NCBI GenBank assembly: GCA_910585285.1
Contig: CAJUDL010000059.1
Location: 1-17,709, forward strand
DNA length: 17,709 bases
Reading direction: 5' to 3'
Source of the DNA: an uncultured Muribaculaceae bacterium
GTDB taxonomy: Bacteria > Bacteroidota > Bacteroidia > Bacteroidales > Muribaculaceae
This document shows, one piece after another, positions 7,642 to 15,521 of the stretch. Position 1 is the stretch's first letter. The number at the start of each line of letters is the position of its first letter. The notes beneath the pieces were generated by a model. It had not been told where the DNA came from. It was given only the letters and a program-made list of their open reading frames with translations, and did no database searches. The position numbers and the translations under genes were made by a program.

Positions 7642-7673
7642 CAAATTTATAGAATTGATTTTAAAATTGCAAT
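7642..7673 (-). promoter_or_regulatory. Promoter of the xylose operon with a possible operator
   Basis: On the minus strand TAAATTTG (7649 to 7642) fits the -7 consensus TAnnTTTG, with ATTG (7673 to 7670) at -33 and a 20-base gap. Between them lies the perfect palindrome ATTTTAAAAT (7658-7667), which by position could be an operator for the Nudix regulator; AT-rich palindromes also arise by chance. Confidence 0.5.
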
Positions 7674-7896
7674 AGTCTGATACTGCTGTTTTACAGATTA
7701 TTACAAATCTTATAAATTACATTAAGTTGATTAATGGTTATTGTATATTTTACATTATGTATTTTCGACTATTGATACTTTCTCTCCTCGTTCGTGAAAT
7801 AACAGGTGTTGAGAAGTATTTTCTCCGGTTACTTAATGTATTTTAGCTATAAGTGTTGATGTATCAATCCACGATATAAAGCTTTCACAACCCCGT
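7674..7896. other. Non-coding stretch upstream of the xylose operon
   Basis: AT-rich sequence with no open frame of note, no tRNA-like fold and no repeat that I can see. It separates the xylose promoter from the repeat tract that begins near 7897. Confidence 0.5.
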
Positions 7897-7918
7897 ATAG
7901 TTAAATAATGTTAACTAT
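7897..7918. repeat. Perfect 8-bp inverted repeat at the left edge of the repeat tract
   Basis: ATAGTTAA (7897-7904) and TTAACTAT (7911-7918) are exact reverse complements with a 6-base loop. It sits 12 bases before the next hairpin (7931-7951) and may belong to the same structured element. Confidence 0.6.
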
Positions 7919-7930
7919 CCAAATCCGCGT

Positions 7931-8525
7931 TTATCGAACTGGGTTCGATAAGGTATAGAGTGATTAGATAAGGTAAAAAGTAAAAGGTAAGAGGTAAAAG
8001 GAGGAAATTGGCATGACTCTAATTACTGTCTCGCATAATACTCCTACTAAATTAAAACGCGAAGGAGCGAAGAATAAGAGTTTTCGAAATAATGGCTTAA
8101 AATGTTTTGATACAATAATCTAAACACAGAGAAACAGAGGAACAGAGGTTTTATTAATGTTCAATGTAAAATGAGCAATGTGAAATTTTAATGAAAGGTA
8201 CGGAGGCATCTGGCGATGCTGACAGAGGCACAAAGTTAGAGTGCCACATATCATCAGGCTATTACGAATTAATCATTTCACATTTCACATTTCCGAATCA
8301 ATCTCTGTGCCTCCGTCAGGTCGTTTACGACCTGACGTGCCTGAAAATTTCAGCATGATTTTTCATCTAAACCTCTGTTCCTCTGTGTTAATATTTTCGT
8401 GACAATTTGAATCAAGCTTCGCCCTTAGCGCTTAAATATTTAGTTGACTCGGTTTGTTGAGGCGCCAATTCACCTTTACCCTATTCCTTATAACCTTTAA
8501 CCTCATCGGGCTGCGCCCGATAAAT
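7931..8525. repeat. Nested imperfect inverted-repeat tract, about 600 bases, non-coding
   Basis: The two halves are imperfect reverse complements in the same nested order. Outermost are hairpins TTATCGAAC-TGG-GTTCGATAA (7931-7951) and ATCGGGC-TGC-GCCCGAT (8505-8521). Inside them are reiterated GGTAAAAGG-like phrases (7971-8002) facing CCTTTA phrases (8473-8502), both ending in AATTGGC. Next, ACTAAAT...CGCGAAGGAGCGAAG (8045-8072) faces CTTCGCCCTTAGCG (8417-8430). Next, ACACAGAG/AACAGAGG phrases (8123-8151) face 8369-8389, with 18 bases matching exactly. In the core, AATGTGAAA and GGAGGCAC phrases face TTTCACATT and GTGCCTCC, though these two pairs cross rather than nest. A perfect 10-bp hairpin lies at 8314-8337 (CGTCAGGTCG, loop TTTA). 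No coding frame is convincing. I do not recognise a named element. Confidence 0.75.
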
Positions 8526-8551
8526 CGGAATTTAGAGTATAATGATATCTT

Positions 8552-8576
8552 CCCTCCTTGCGATTATGCAGGGAGG
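8552..8576. repeat. Hairpin in the region downstream of the nitroreductase gene
   Basis: CCCTCC (8552-8557) pairs with GGGAGG (8571-8576), and TGC (8559-8561) with GCA (8568-8570), leaving one bulged T and a 6-base loop. No T-run follows on the minus strand, so it is not a standard terminator of the nitroreductase gene. Confidence 0.5.
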
Positions 8577-8603
8577 CGCTGTTTGGAGTTGGGATATAGT
8601 GCC

Positions 8604-8633
8604 GAGTGCATCAGAAGCGGTTATGATGCACTC
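8604..8633. repeat. Perfect 10-bp hairpin spanning the nitroreductase stop codon
   Basis: GAGTGCATCA (8604-8613) and TGATGCACTC (8624-8633) are exact reverse complements with a 10-base loop. One arm includes the TGA stop (8611-8613) and the other lies in the last codons of the gene. It could stabilise the 3' end of the transcript; no T-run follows. Confidence 0.65.
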
Positions 8634-9168
8634 TTTCCTGATGCCATTTATTCATGGGAGCATGGGAATGCTCCGGACAACCGATCGGTATGAGATTGAA
8701 GGGAATTATATTGTCCGGTATATTGAGAATGGATCTGACCGGGGCGATTCTCTCTTCATGAGGATAAAGACATGTCCACACACCGCCTAATCCGATGGCG
8801 TGGGCGGCAAGAAGAATATTCTCTGACGCAGCCGACAGATCCTGCTCCCATAAGTTATCATCTACACCCTCCAAAAACCTTTCCTTATTGCCACAAACCA
8901 CGATCGCCGCAGGTGCTTGCGCCGCCATTTTAGCGTAAGGCAGCGCATCTGCCAGCTGATCAAGCAATTTTCGGTCATCGATAACTATAAACTCCCAAGG
9001 CTGCCTGTTGACCCCACTTGGCGCACTCATCGCCGCATGAAGTATGGCTGACACCTGCTCGTCAGAGAGAGTCCTGTCTGTATAACGCCTCACACTGACC
9101 CTGTCAATTATATTCATATAGGCTTCATTCGCCCTGAAAAGCTCCGGTATTGAATTGTATATTTCCAT
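8611..9168 (-). CDS. Nitroreductase family protein (FMN-dependent oxidoreductase)
   Basis: A 185-residue flavin oxidoreductase of the nitroreductase family. The FMN phosphate site is SVRRYTDR (25-32), followed by SAPSGVNRQPWEFIVI (48-63), which binds FMN and shapes the dimer interface, and LLAAHAIGLGGVWTCLYPHEER (119-140), the C-terminal FMN-binding stretch. These enzymes reduce nitro groups, quinones or flavins with NAD(P)H; the substrate cannot be told from sequence. I kept the start at 9166-9168 because AGGA lies about ten bases upstream. Met18 (codon at 9117) is an alternative that starts closer to where many family members begin. It stands alone, with a repeat tract on each side and no recognisable -7 promoter element or intrinsic terminator. 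Confidence 0.9.
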   Translation of the reverse strand: MEIYNSIPELFRANEAYMNIIDRVSVRRYTDRTLSDEQVSAILHAAMSAPSGVNRQPWEFIVIDDRKLLDQLADALPYAKMAAQAPAAIVVCGNKERFLEGVDDNLWEQDLSAASENILLAAHAIGLGGVWTCLYPHEERIAPVRSILNIPDNIIPFNLIPIGCPEHSHAPMNKWHQERVHHNRF

Positions 9169-9190
9169 AGATTATTCCTGTATTAAATAA

Positions 9191-9350
9191 TTCAACTTTC
9201 GCAAGCGTAAAGTTGAAGTTTATAAGTTTAATCGCGCAATGCACAGTTTATAAGTTTATTTGTTTGATGCGAAAAAAAGAAAACTCAGTCATATTCGCAT
9301 CGGATAAACTTTTAAACTCTTAAACTTTAAGTTGAAGTTTACGAAACTTA
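9191..9350. repeat. Second nested inverted-repeat tract, upstream of the nitroreductase gene
   Basis: It opens with a hairpin TTCAACTTT (9191-9199) / AAAGTTGAA (9209-9217) enclosing CGC-AA-GCG plus a bulged T. Reiterated GTTTATAAGTTTA phrases (9218-9258) face TAAACTTTTAAAC and its repeats (9304-9325) with one mismatch in 13. The centre is closed by GATGCGAA (9266-9273) and TTCGCATC (9294-9301). The far end has another local hairpin, TAAACTT / AAGTTTA, near 9322-9341. The plan (end hairpins, short reiterated phrases, inverted copy) is that of the 7931-8525 tract, but the phrases differ. It also occupies the leader of the nitroreductase gene. The remaining gene-free bases 9351-9447 show nothing. 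Confidence 0.7.
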
Positions 9351-9447
9351 AATAAATATGAATCATTATATATTTAATACACGTTTATCCTGCAAATTGT
9401 TGAGAATATCTGGACTGTGTTTACGCCCTATAAAGAAAATAAAGCAT

Positions 9448-9488
9448 AAAAACAACGAGCCTGCGTCAAACAGAATGACACAGGCTCG
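9448..9488 (-). terminator. Intrinsic terminator of the protease-LRR gene
   Basis: On the minus strand a 13-bp stem (9488-9476 with 9468-9456; CGAGCCTG core, one G-T pair) with a 7-base loop is followed by TTGTTTTTA (9455-9447). It lies about 30 bases after the LRR stop codon. Confidence 0.85.
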
Positions 9489-9519
9489 CCTAAGTATCAG
9501 AAAGATTATGCCCTCGTGG

Positions 9520-12500
9520 TTACAACACTACTTTCTGTCCGCGGATCAGATATACACCCGACTCAAGATCTTCTATAACGTTACGTCCCCTGAGAAGCTG
9601 TAATGTCCTCACACGCTGTCCGGCAATATTGAACACCTCTATTGTTGTGTCACAACCGGAATTTATTATCAACGCACTTCCCTCACGTGAAATCATGAAG
9701 GCGGGAGTCTCCTCGGGAGATGTGATACCAGACGGTGTCTTCATCGCGACATTCACATTTACCGGGAATGCAGAAGCGCCAGAAGCTGAAGATGCATAAA
9801 CACTGAAAGATTTGGCAGACACCGCCTCATCATAGGCGGCAAAAGCACTTCCATCCTCATTTAGCAGATATGCATTATCAGCCGGAAGATTACGACGAGA
9901 TAATGTTGCCAACAGCGTATAGTCACTGCCCTCAATCTTTATTTCCTCTGGAGTTTGAGGAACCTCACATTTCTCTGCTACAAAACGAGCATTGACAGTG
10001 CCATCTTCCTGATACATGCTGACAAGATAGGGAGTATTGGCAGCAATACCATTAGTAAGCGAAAGAGAGCCATCGGCATCAAGAGACGCCGTCATATAAA
10101 GACCGTTCGGATTGCTTACTGCATCACGAATATATTGTGTCATCTTGTTGCCGGCTGCATCTGTCACTTTTGTAGGAGCAAAAGGAACAACCAGAGACTT
10201 CCACCCCTTGTCGCCGGATTTAGACGCATTCAACTGCATTTCCATGCTGATGGTATTGCCATCTACGATGCTGAAAGCGTTCATGGCATGAAAATCATTT
10301 TCAGGAGTAATGACAATATCACCCACAGCCTCATACACGCGACCGGACTCCGCGGAAGCATCCTGTCGAACCTTAACATAGTTGACACCGGCAATTTCCG
10401 GCTTGACAACATCCTCGTCAAGATATATAATACAGTTGGGATTGAGCCCGGTGAATGCGTTGACATCATAACCATCGACATTGGCTGCACGCGATATGCG
10501 ACGCACACGTGCCGGTGCAGAGCCGGGATGCTGAGAAGTAAAGATAATGCCTGTCAGGCTCTCGCAGCCGTTAAAGGCATTCGCCCCGACACCTGTGATT
10601 CCTGATAAACTCAGATTCTTCAGTGATGAGCAACCTTTGAATGCATTTTCACCAATGACATCTACACATTCCGGCACAACCACATTGGCAAGATTCACAC
10701 ATCCTTCAAAAGTACTTGCCTCCACGGCTGGAGCACTCGGCAGAATAACAGTTACAAGTGTCTCCTTTCCGCTCATGGCTCCTTCGGGTAATGGTTCGGA
10801 AAGCTCCGAGAGATCAAGGGTTTCAAGAGCAGGCAATTTGTCAACTATTTCCTTCACCTTGTCAGAGGTTATGTCGCCGGAGAGTGCAATGTCCGTTACA
10901 TCCGCAGCTTCCTCCGGATCGATAATCTCAACCTCTGCCGGAGAAAGCGTAGCTCCGTTCAATGGGACTGTGAATACTTCAACACTCATATTGCTATCGG
11001 CAACATCAACAGTATAGAATCCCTTTTCATCAGGCGTTATTGTTTTGGCACCTATTTTCACCACAGCTCGTATTTGCGAAATATCTATGCCGGGTGCAAA
11101 AGCGACCTTGAAGCGCACAGAAGAATCCTCCCTTACGCTCTGAAGCACCGGTGCAGTAACATTATAATAATTCCAATACTCGAAATCCGTAGCAGCATCT
11201 CCAAGAGACTCATTATTCCGAATCTCAGGTTCAATCCTTAGATCCGCCGAAGCGCAATTGAATGTCACATCATAAAGATATACCACATCAATGTTATGGT
11301 TTCCACTCTTATCAGCATATTTATTAGGATTATAATAAGTAATGGAAAGTGAACCATCCGAAGCTATCTTATCATCACTTATCAACTTGCCGTTATCGTA
11401 AACTTTTATCTGGCTGTCGGGTGTATATGCATCCATATTTTCCGGACGATTATTAGAGACTGTACTCTTTACTCCCACATATAGTTTACCTGCAAAATCA
11501 ATCGATTCCATAGGAATATTATCTCCAAGGAAAGAAACTATATGGTTGACGTTGATAGATTTATCTGAGATAAAACAACGATCCACAGGATAGTTGATAC
11601 CATATACCGGATATTCTCCCACTATATTAAAACCATTATATACCCATAGATTTCGCCAATCATCTGAATCTGCACCGTCATGACGTGTAGTATACGCAGA
11701 AAGATAAGCAGGGTCAACTACTACCGTAACCTTCTTACAATCATCAAGACCGAGAGTATTACAATCCGGATTTTGATTTGCACCATGTTTTGTATCAATA
11801 TGATGCACGATATTACCTGATTTCGGAACGCATGAGACATAAAGTGTTGTAAGCGAAGTGCACCCAAGGAAACAATCTTTCTTCAACCCTCCGGAATAAT
11901 CCCACCATCCTGTACCGACAAAATTATCAAGATTTGCAGGAAGCTCGAGTTCTGTGATATTGGAGCATCCTTTAAGAGCACTCGCACCTATACGCTTTAC
12001 CGTTGTAGGGAATTTAAGTTCCTTTAACTTGATTGAAGGCGTACCTACCGCACTGGTCGGCAAGAACGAATTTGCCGGCATTTCGTTTGCAGGATAAGAA
12101 TTAGGACTAAATCTATCAGCAACAATTGTTGTGCCGGAAAGATCAAGTGATACAACCTTATTCCACGCGTTTGCTTCCCTGAAGAGAGCCAAATCGGTAT
12201 AGTCAATGTTGCCTTTTACTATTACTTTGGGTCGTAAAGCTTCACGGCGTTGATTCTTCAATTCATTATTGTTTGGATCCCAAAGACGTTCTCCATCCTG
12301 AAGATCGAACACCACAGCCTCCATCTCATCAGGAGATATCACCCTGATATCGAAATTCAGATCCTCCTTGGCAACAAAAGAATAGTTCACCGATTTTGCC
12401 TCCTTGGCATAAGGAATGCCATTGACAAGCATGGTGATGACATCACCTGCAGATTTGGGAGTGAACTTGAAAGTAAGGTCGCGACCACGCACGGCACTTG

Positions 12501-14217
12501 CAACCACCCCTGATAGATTTGCCTTCTCTTCAATTCCCTCGGGGAGAGTGAAATTATAGACCGGAGTTGCGTTATTGAGAGCGGGAAGAGCAGCCACAAC
12601 ATTATCATTGATTCCATGCACAAGTTTCCAGTTCTTTTTGTCGATAGAAGTGACAAGACGGATAAGATTCCCTTCACGAACAGTTGCCTCCTTCACGCAG
12701 CAGGAAATGGTCATCCTGAATCCGGTGCCAGGCTCAGCCGACCAATTGCTGATTGGCGATATGAACTCCTTTATGCTGCCATCGGCTGTAGTAAGGGCGG
12801 CAGCCCAGAATGCTTTGGATGGAGCATCAAAAGCATTAGCGCGGATTGTGAAAGGCACACCTGGAATAACATTAACAACATCAGTGAAGAGACCAACGCT
12901 ACCTGTGGCATCCGTTAGAACCCATGGAGACTCAAGCTCGCTGACAGGTGTCGGTTCTACAAGATCAAAGTGTATGATAGTGCTTCTATTAAGCGTAGCA
13001 ATATAGTTTCCTTCTGCATCAGGTTTGAGCAAAGTGGAATTTGCATACACATCCATACGGTTGTCGTCATCAGCAATATGCTCTGCCTGAAAAACGATCT
13101 TGGTTGCCGGAGCGTAACGTCCGGGAAGAGTCTCACAGGTAAATTTCACATCCTTGTCTTCCATTACAGCAAACGCACAGTCTGTGGCCTTTGGAAAATC
13201 CTGATTGTCTTGCGCAGGACATGTAAATGTCACACCGGCATCCTGATCCGGCTGATTCCAGTATTTATTCTGTTTGTATGTAGCAGCGGCTCCCGCATTT
13301 ACGCAATGCACAGTCCTGTTAGAGGGGGTTCCATAGAACACGCACCAGTTTACAAACGCAGGTGTCTGATTAAGCACCCACACGTCCTTAAGCCGTGAAG
13401 AACCATTGAATACGTTGTATTCATATGTATTGACGGCTGCCGGAATCACAATGCTTGTTATGCCGCAGGAGCGGAAGCATCCGTTATTAAGACGGTTGAC
13501 GCTTGAGGGGAGAATCACCTCTGTCAGGCTCCATAGATTGCGGAACGCATCGCGGGGCACTGCATTCGCCTGGTTTGTTCCATTGGCGGCAATTGAGACG
13601 CCGGAAAGATCAAGACGCGTAAGCTTCATGCTGCTCTTCATAAAAGCGAAATCGCGGGCATCTATTGTGCCAAAGAGAGTAAGATCCTTGATTGTACCGG
13701 CATCCGCGCCCTGTATAATGGTTTCGAGTGTTCCCGGCTGCCCTACCCATATGCTTCGCTTCTCTTTCACTTCGGAAGCCGGCTGGACATAGACAGCAAT
13801 CTCCAGATCATCAAGAACATTATTGATTGTATAGGTATAATCCGCACCTGCATTCAGGAGATAGCCGTTACCTTTTACAGTTACAACATCGCTCTCCGGA
13901 TTGGAGGGAACCACACGGAAAGTATAGTTCCATCCTTTTATCACCTTGTCGTTGCCGCTGAACGTAGCACCCGAAAGTGCGGATGGTGCAGTAACAGTAA
14001 AATATTGAGGAGCGGCGCCTTTTGCAGGAATCTCATTGACGGTAATAAGCTCTCCGGCAACGGGAAGCCAAGTCACGCCATTATCGGCACTCGTAGCGAT
14101 GCGTATCATGTCGCCTTCAGCCACCGCCGTTCCCTCCGGAAGCCGGCAGGCATATGCAACAGTGGAGGAAGGATAAATCGCCATGCCGCTCAGGGTCATG
14201 CCGTCAATCTTGCTCAA
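9520..14217 (-). CDS. BspA-like leucine-rich repeat protein with type IX sorting tail; C-terminal part of a frameshifted C10 protease-LRR gene
   Basis: A 1,565-residue frame. It is best read as the continuation of the C10 protease gene upstream: the frame is already open from 14295 (NLSYDKFSGKFAVALFDASGAF precedes the TTG at 14217, which is only the first possible start) and has no signal peptide of its own. Layout: beta-domain module (about 1-150), LRR block 1 (155-335, LTRLDLSG, LTEVILPSSV), a second copy of the beta module (about 430-630), LRR block 2 (640-842, VVSLDLSG, KLKELKFPTTVKRIGASALKGCSNITELELP), a spacer, LRR block 3 (1095-1280, LETLDLSE, NVVVPECVDVIGENAFKGCSSLKNLSLSG), a further beta region, and a tail (1525-1565, IEVFNIAGQRVRTLQL, ESGVYLIRG) typical of type A type IX sorting domains. 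The protein should be displayed outside the cell. LRR_5/BspA repeats usually bind host or matrix ligands; the ligand here is unknown. An intrinsic terminator follows. Confidence 0.88.
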   Translation of the reverse strand: MSKIDGMTLSGMAIYPSSTVAYACRLPEGTAVAEGDMIRIATSADNGVTWLPVAGELITVNEIPAKGAAPQYFTVTAPSALSGATFSGNDKVIKGWNYTFRVVPSNPESDVVTVKGNGYLLNAGADYTYTINNVLDDLEIAVYVQPASEVKEKRSIWVGQPGTLETIIQGADAGTIKDLTLFGTIDARDFAFMKSSMKLTRLDLSGVSIAANGTNQANAVPRDAFRNLWSLTEVILPSSVNRLNNGCFRSCGITSIVIPAAVNTYEYNVFNGSSRLKDVWVLNQTPAFVNWCVFYGTPSNRTVHCVNAGAAATYKQNKYWNQPDQDAGVTFTCPAQDNQDFPKATDCAFAVMEDKDVKFTCETLPGRYAPATKIVFQAEHIADDDNRMDVYANSTLLKPDAEGNYIATLNRSTIIHFDLVEPTPVSELESPWVLTDATGSVGLFTDVVNVIPGVPFTIRANAFDAPSKAFWAAALTTADGSIKEFISPISNWSAEPGTGFRMTISCCVKEATVREGNLIRLVTSIDKKNWKLVHGINDNVVAALPALNNATPVYNFTLPEGIEEKANLSGVVASAVRGRDLTFKFTPKSAGDVITMLVNGIPYAKEAKSVNYSFVAKEDLNFDIRVISPDEMEAVVFDLQDGERLWDPNNNELKNQRREALRPKVIVKGNIDYTDLALFREANAWNKVVSLDLSGTTIVADRFSPNSYPANEMPANSFLPTSAVGTPSIKLKELKFPTTVKRIGASALKGCSNITELELPANLDNFVGTGWWDYSGGLKKDCFLGCTSLTTLYVSCVPKSGNIVHHIDTKHGANQNPDCNTLGLDDCKKVTVVVDPAYLSAYTTRHDGADSDDWRNLWVYNGFNIVGEYPVYGINYPVDRCFISDKSINVNHIVSFLGDNIPMESIDFAGKLYVGVKSTVSNNRPENMDAYTPDSQIKVYDNGKLISDDKIASDGSLSITYYNPNKYADKSGNHNIDVVYLYDVTFNCASADLRIEPEIRNNESLGDAATDFEYWNYYNVTAPVLQSVREDSSVRFKVAFAPGIDISQIRAVVKIGAKTITPDEKGFYTVDVADSNMSVEVFTVPLNGATLSPAEVEIIDPEEAADVTDIALSGDITSDKVKEIVDKLPALETLDLSELSEPLPEGAMSGKETLVTVILPSAPAVEASTFEGCVNLANVVVPECVDVIGENAFKGCSSLKNLSLSGITGVGANAFNGCESLTGIIFTSQHPGSAPARVRRISRAANVDGYDVNAFTGLNPNCIIYLDEDVVKPEIAGVNYVKVRQDASAESGRVYEAVGDIVITPENDFHAMNAFSIVDGNTISMEMQLNASKSGDKGWKSLVVPFAPTKVTDAAGNKMTQYIRDAVSNPNGLYMTASLDADGSLSLTNGIAANTPYLVSMYQEDGTVNARFVAEKCEVPQTPEEIKIEGSDYTLLATLSRRNLPADNAYLLNEDGSAFAAYDEAVSAKSFSVYASSASGASAFPVNVNVAMKTPSGITSPEETPAFMISREGSALIINSGCDTTIEVFNIAGQRVRTLQLLRGRNVIEDLESGVYLIRGQKVVL

Positions 14218-14278
14218 GGTGCATTTAAAAGCACCGGAGGCATCGAAAAGTGCAACTGCAAATTTTCCTGAGAATTTA

Positions 14279-15209
14279 TCATAGCTCAGGTTTTTTTATA
14301 TTTCCCACACGCACCGTAAATTCCTTCCCGGCAACAAGATCGCCCTCCAAATCAGAGCTCATACCTGGCTGTCGCCCGTCAGCTGTGATATGCAAAGGAG
14401 ACCATGCCTTGTTGGAACCATTGCCTGGTTTAATATTATAAATTATGGTTGTGAGGTTATTAAAGCTATGCGACTGGCTGACTGTAGGGTTAAGAGCCGT
14501 GCTGGCATACCAACCACCATTGTTATTACCATCGGCACCGCCCCAGCCCCAGTTCACATGTATCATCCCTGTCAATGAATCATATCCGTCGACTACGAAA
14601 GCATGCCCTGCAGTGACATCCTGTCCGCAATATAGAACCGGGCGGCGGTTACGGATCTCGTTCTCTACAAGACGGTCAAACTCTGCCTGAGTAGGAGTTT
14701 CCGAACGTTTCTTATAAGATACTCCCGGATCATAACCGAAATAATTAATCAATGCGGCAGGAACCTTCACCTCATACGCACTTGAACCGGAATAACCGAA
14801 CTGCGTGCCGATACTGGCGGCAGCATGATAGACGAGTGTGGCAACAGCCTCAGCTTCCGTGTCTGAGAAACCATAGCGATAGTTGTCCATACGCATGTGT
14901 TCCCAATCATAAGCGACATCAAAATTCACGCCATTGTAGCTTCCTGTGCCTCGCTCCGGAAACTCATGATATTTCATGATCATAGCCATGGCGGTGCCCA
15001 CACATCCCGTAAGAGGGTTTCCGGGTATATGCATATTGAAAGGAGCCTCCTGGCGCCACTGCGGTGTCTCAAGAAGAATCCTCTCACTGCTTCGCGCAAC
15101 GCGACGCGCCATCTGGCGACGCTCAGAATGAGACACAGGTTTTTGAAGATCCGGAGCCGCCTTGATTTCGCTTTCAAGCCCATTCAGCATCCAGTTCATG
15201 GCGGGGGGG
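14279..15209 (-). CDS. C10 family (streptopain-type) cysteine protease, catalytic part, in a second reading frame
   Basis: This is the middle part of the broken gene. It carries the catalytic Cys in TGCVGTAMAMIMKYHEFP (C173 of the rejoined protein), the catalytic His in AGHAFVVDGYD (H306) and VNWGWGG (323-329), all hallmarks of peptidase family C10 (SpeB, interpain, Bfp). Upstream residues AMNWMLNGLE (107-116) complete the prodomain begun in the previous frame. An ATG-less extension of this frame runs up to 15271, but homology begins only at the C7 run (15203-15209), so I place the fragment there. The frame ends in TGA at 14279 just after VGNIKKPEL; with one A fewer in the run 14291-14297 it would read on as NLSYDKFSGKF into the LRR frame. 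On its own the fragment has neither start nor signal peptide. Confidence 0.85.
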
Positions 15210-15521
15210 AAGAGATGCGACATCATAGTGTCCCTCAAGAGAATAACCCAACACCGGAGTGGTACAGTCATCCGCCGAGATGATTATGTAACCAGGTCCC
15301 TGATGGGCATTAAACACGTAATAAACAGGTTTTGATGCTGAACCGCATGTATATGCGAGCTCCAGGGCATCTGTCGAAGACAATCTTTCAAGACCGCTTG
15401 CACTGAAAAAATCCGCGGCAAGCTGCTTGGCATTGTCTACCGACACCACTTCTGCATGAGCCACCGTAGCGGCACACGCCAGCAGAAGGAAAATTAGCTT
15501 TTTAGTGTAATGAATTAACAT
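15174..15521 (-). CDS. N-terminal signal peptide and prodomain of the C10 protease-LRR gene, first reading frame
   Basis: 115 codons from ATG 15519-15521. Residues 1-23 form a signal peptide (two Lys, then IFLLLACAATV, cleavage near AHA). Residues 24-106 resemble the C10 propeptide/Spi domain: DNAKQLAADFFSASG, then LELAYTC, PVYYVFNA, GYIIISADDCTTPVLGYS. This domain keeps streptopain-type proteases inactive until it is cut off. The frame is lost at a run of seven C on the minus strand (15203-15209): as written it gives LPPRHELDAEWA and a stop; with six C it gives LPPAMNWMLNGLE and enters the catalytic frame. A promoter lies about 145 bases upstream. Confidence 0.85.
   Translation of the reverse strand: MLIHYTKKLIFLLLACAATVAHAEVVSVDNAKQLAADFFSASGLERLSSTDALELAYTCGSASKPVYYVFNAHQGPGYIIISADDCTTPVLGYSLEGHYDVASLPPRHELDAEWA

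Noticed and set aside
8454..8790. Two overlapping plus-strand frames of about 80 codons
   Set aside because: They overlap the repeat tract and the 3' end of the nitroreductase gene and have no family-like sequence.
9955..10605. 216-codon plus-strand frame opposite the LRR gene
   Set aside because: It is a shadow of the LRR coding sequence, has no family resemblance, and lies opposite a well-supported repeat protein.
14218..14290. Programmed -1 ribosomal frameshift at the A7 run to join protease and LRR frames
   Set aside because: The join needs a +1 (or -2) shift, so a classic -1 slippery site on A7 would not produce the LRR frame.
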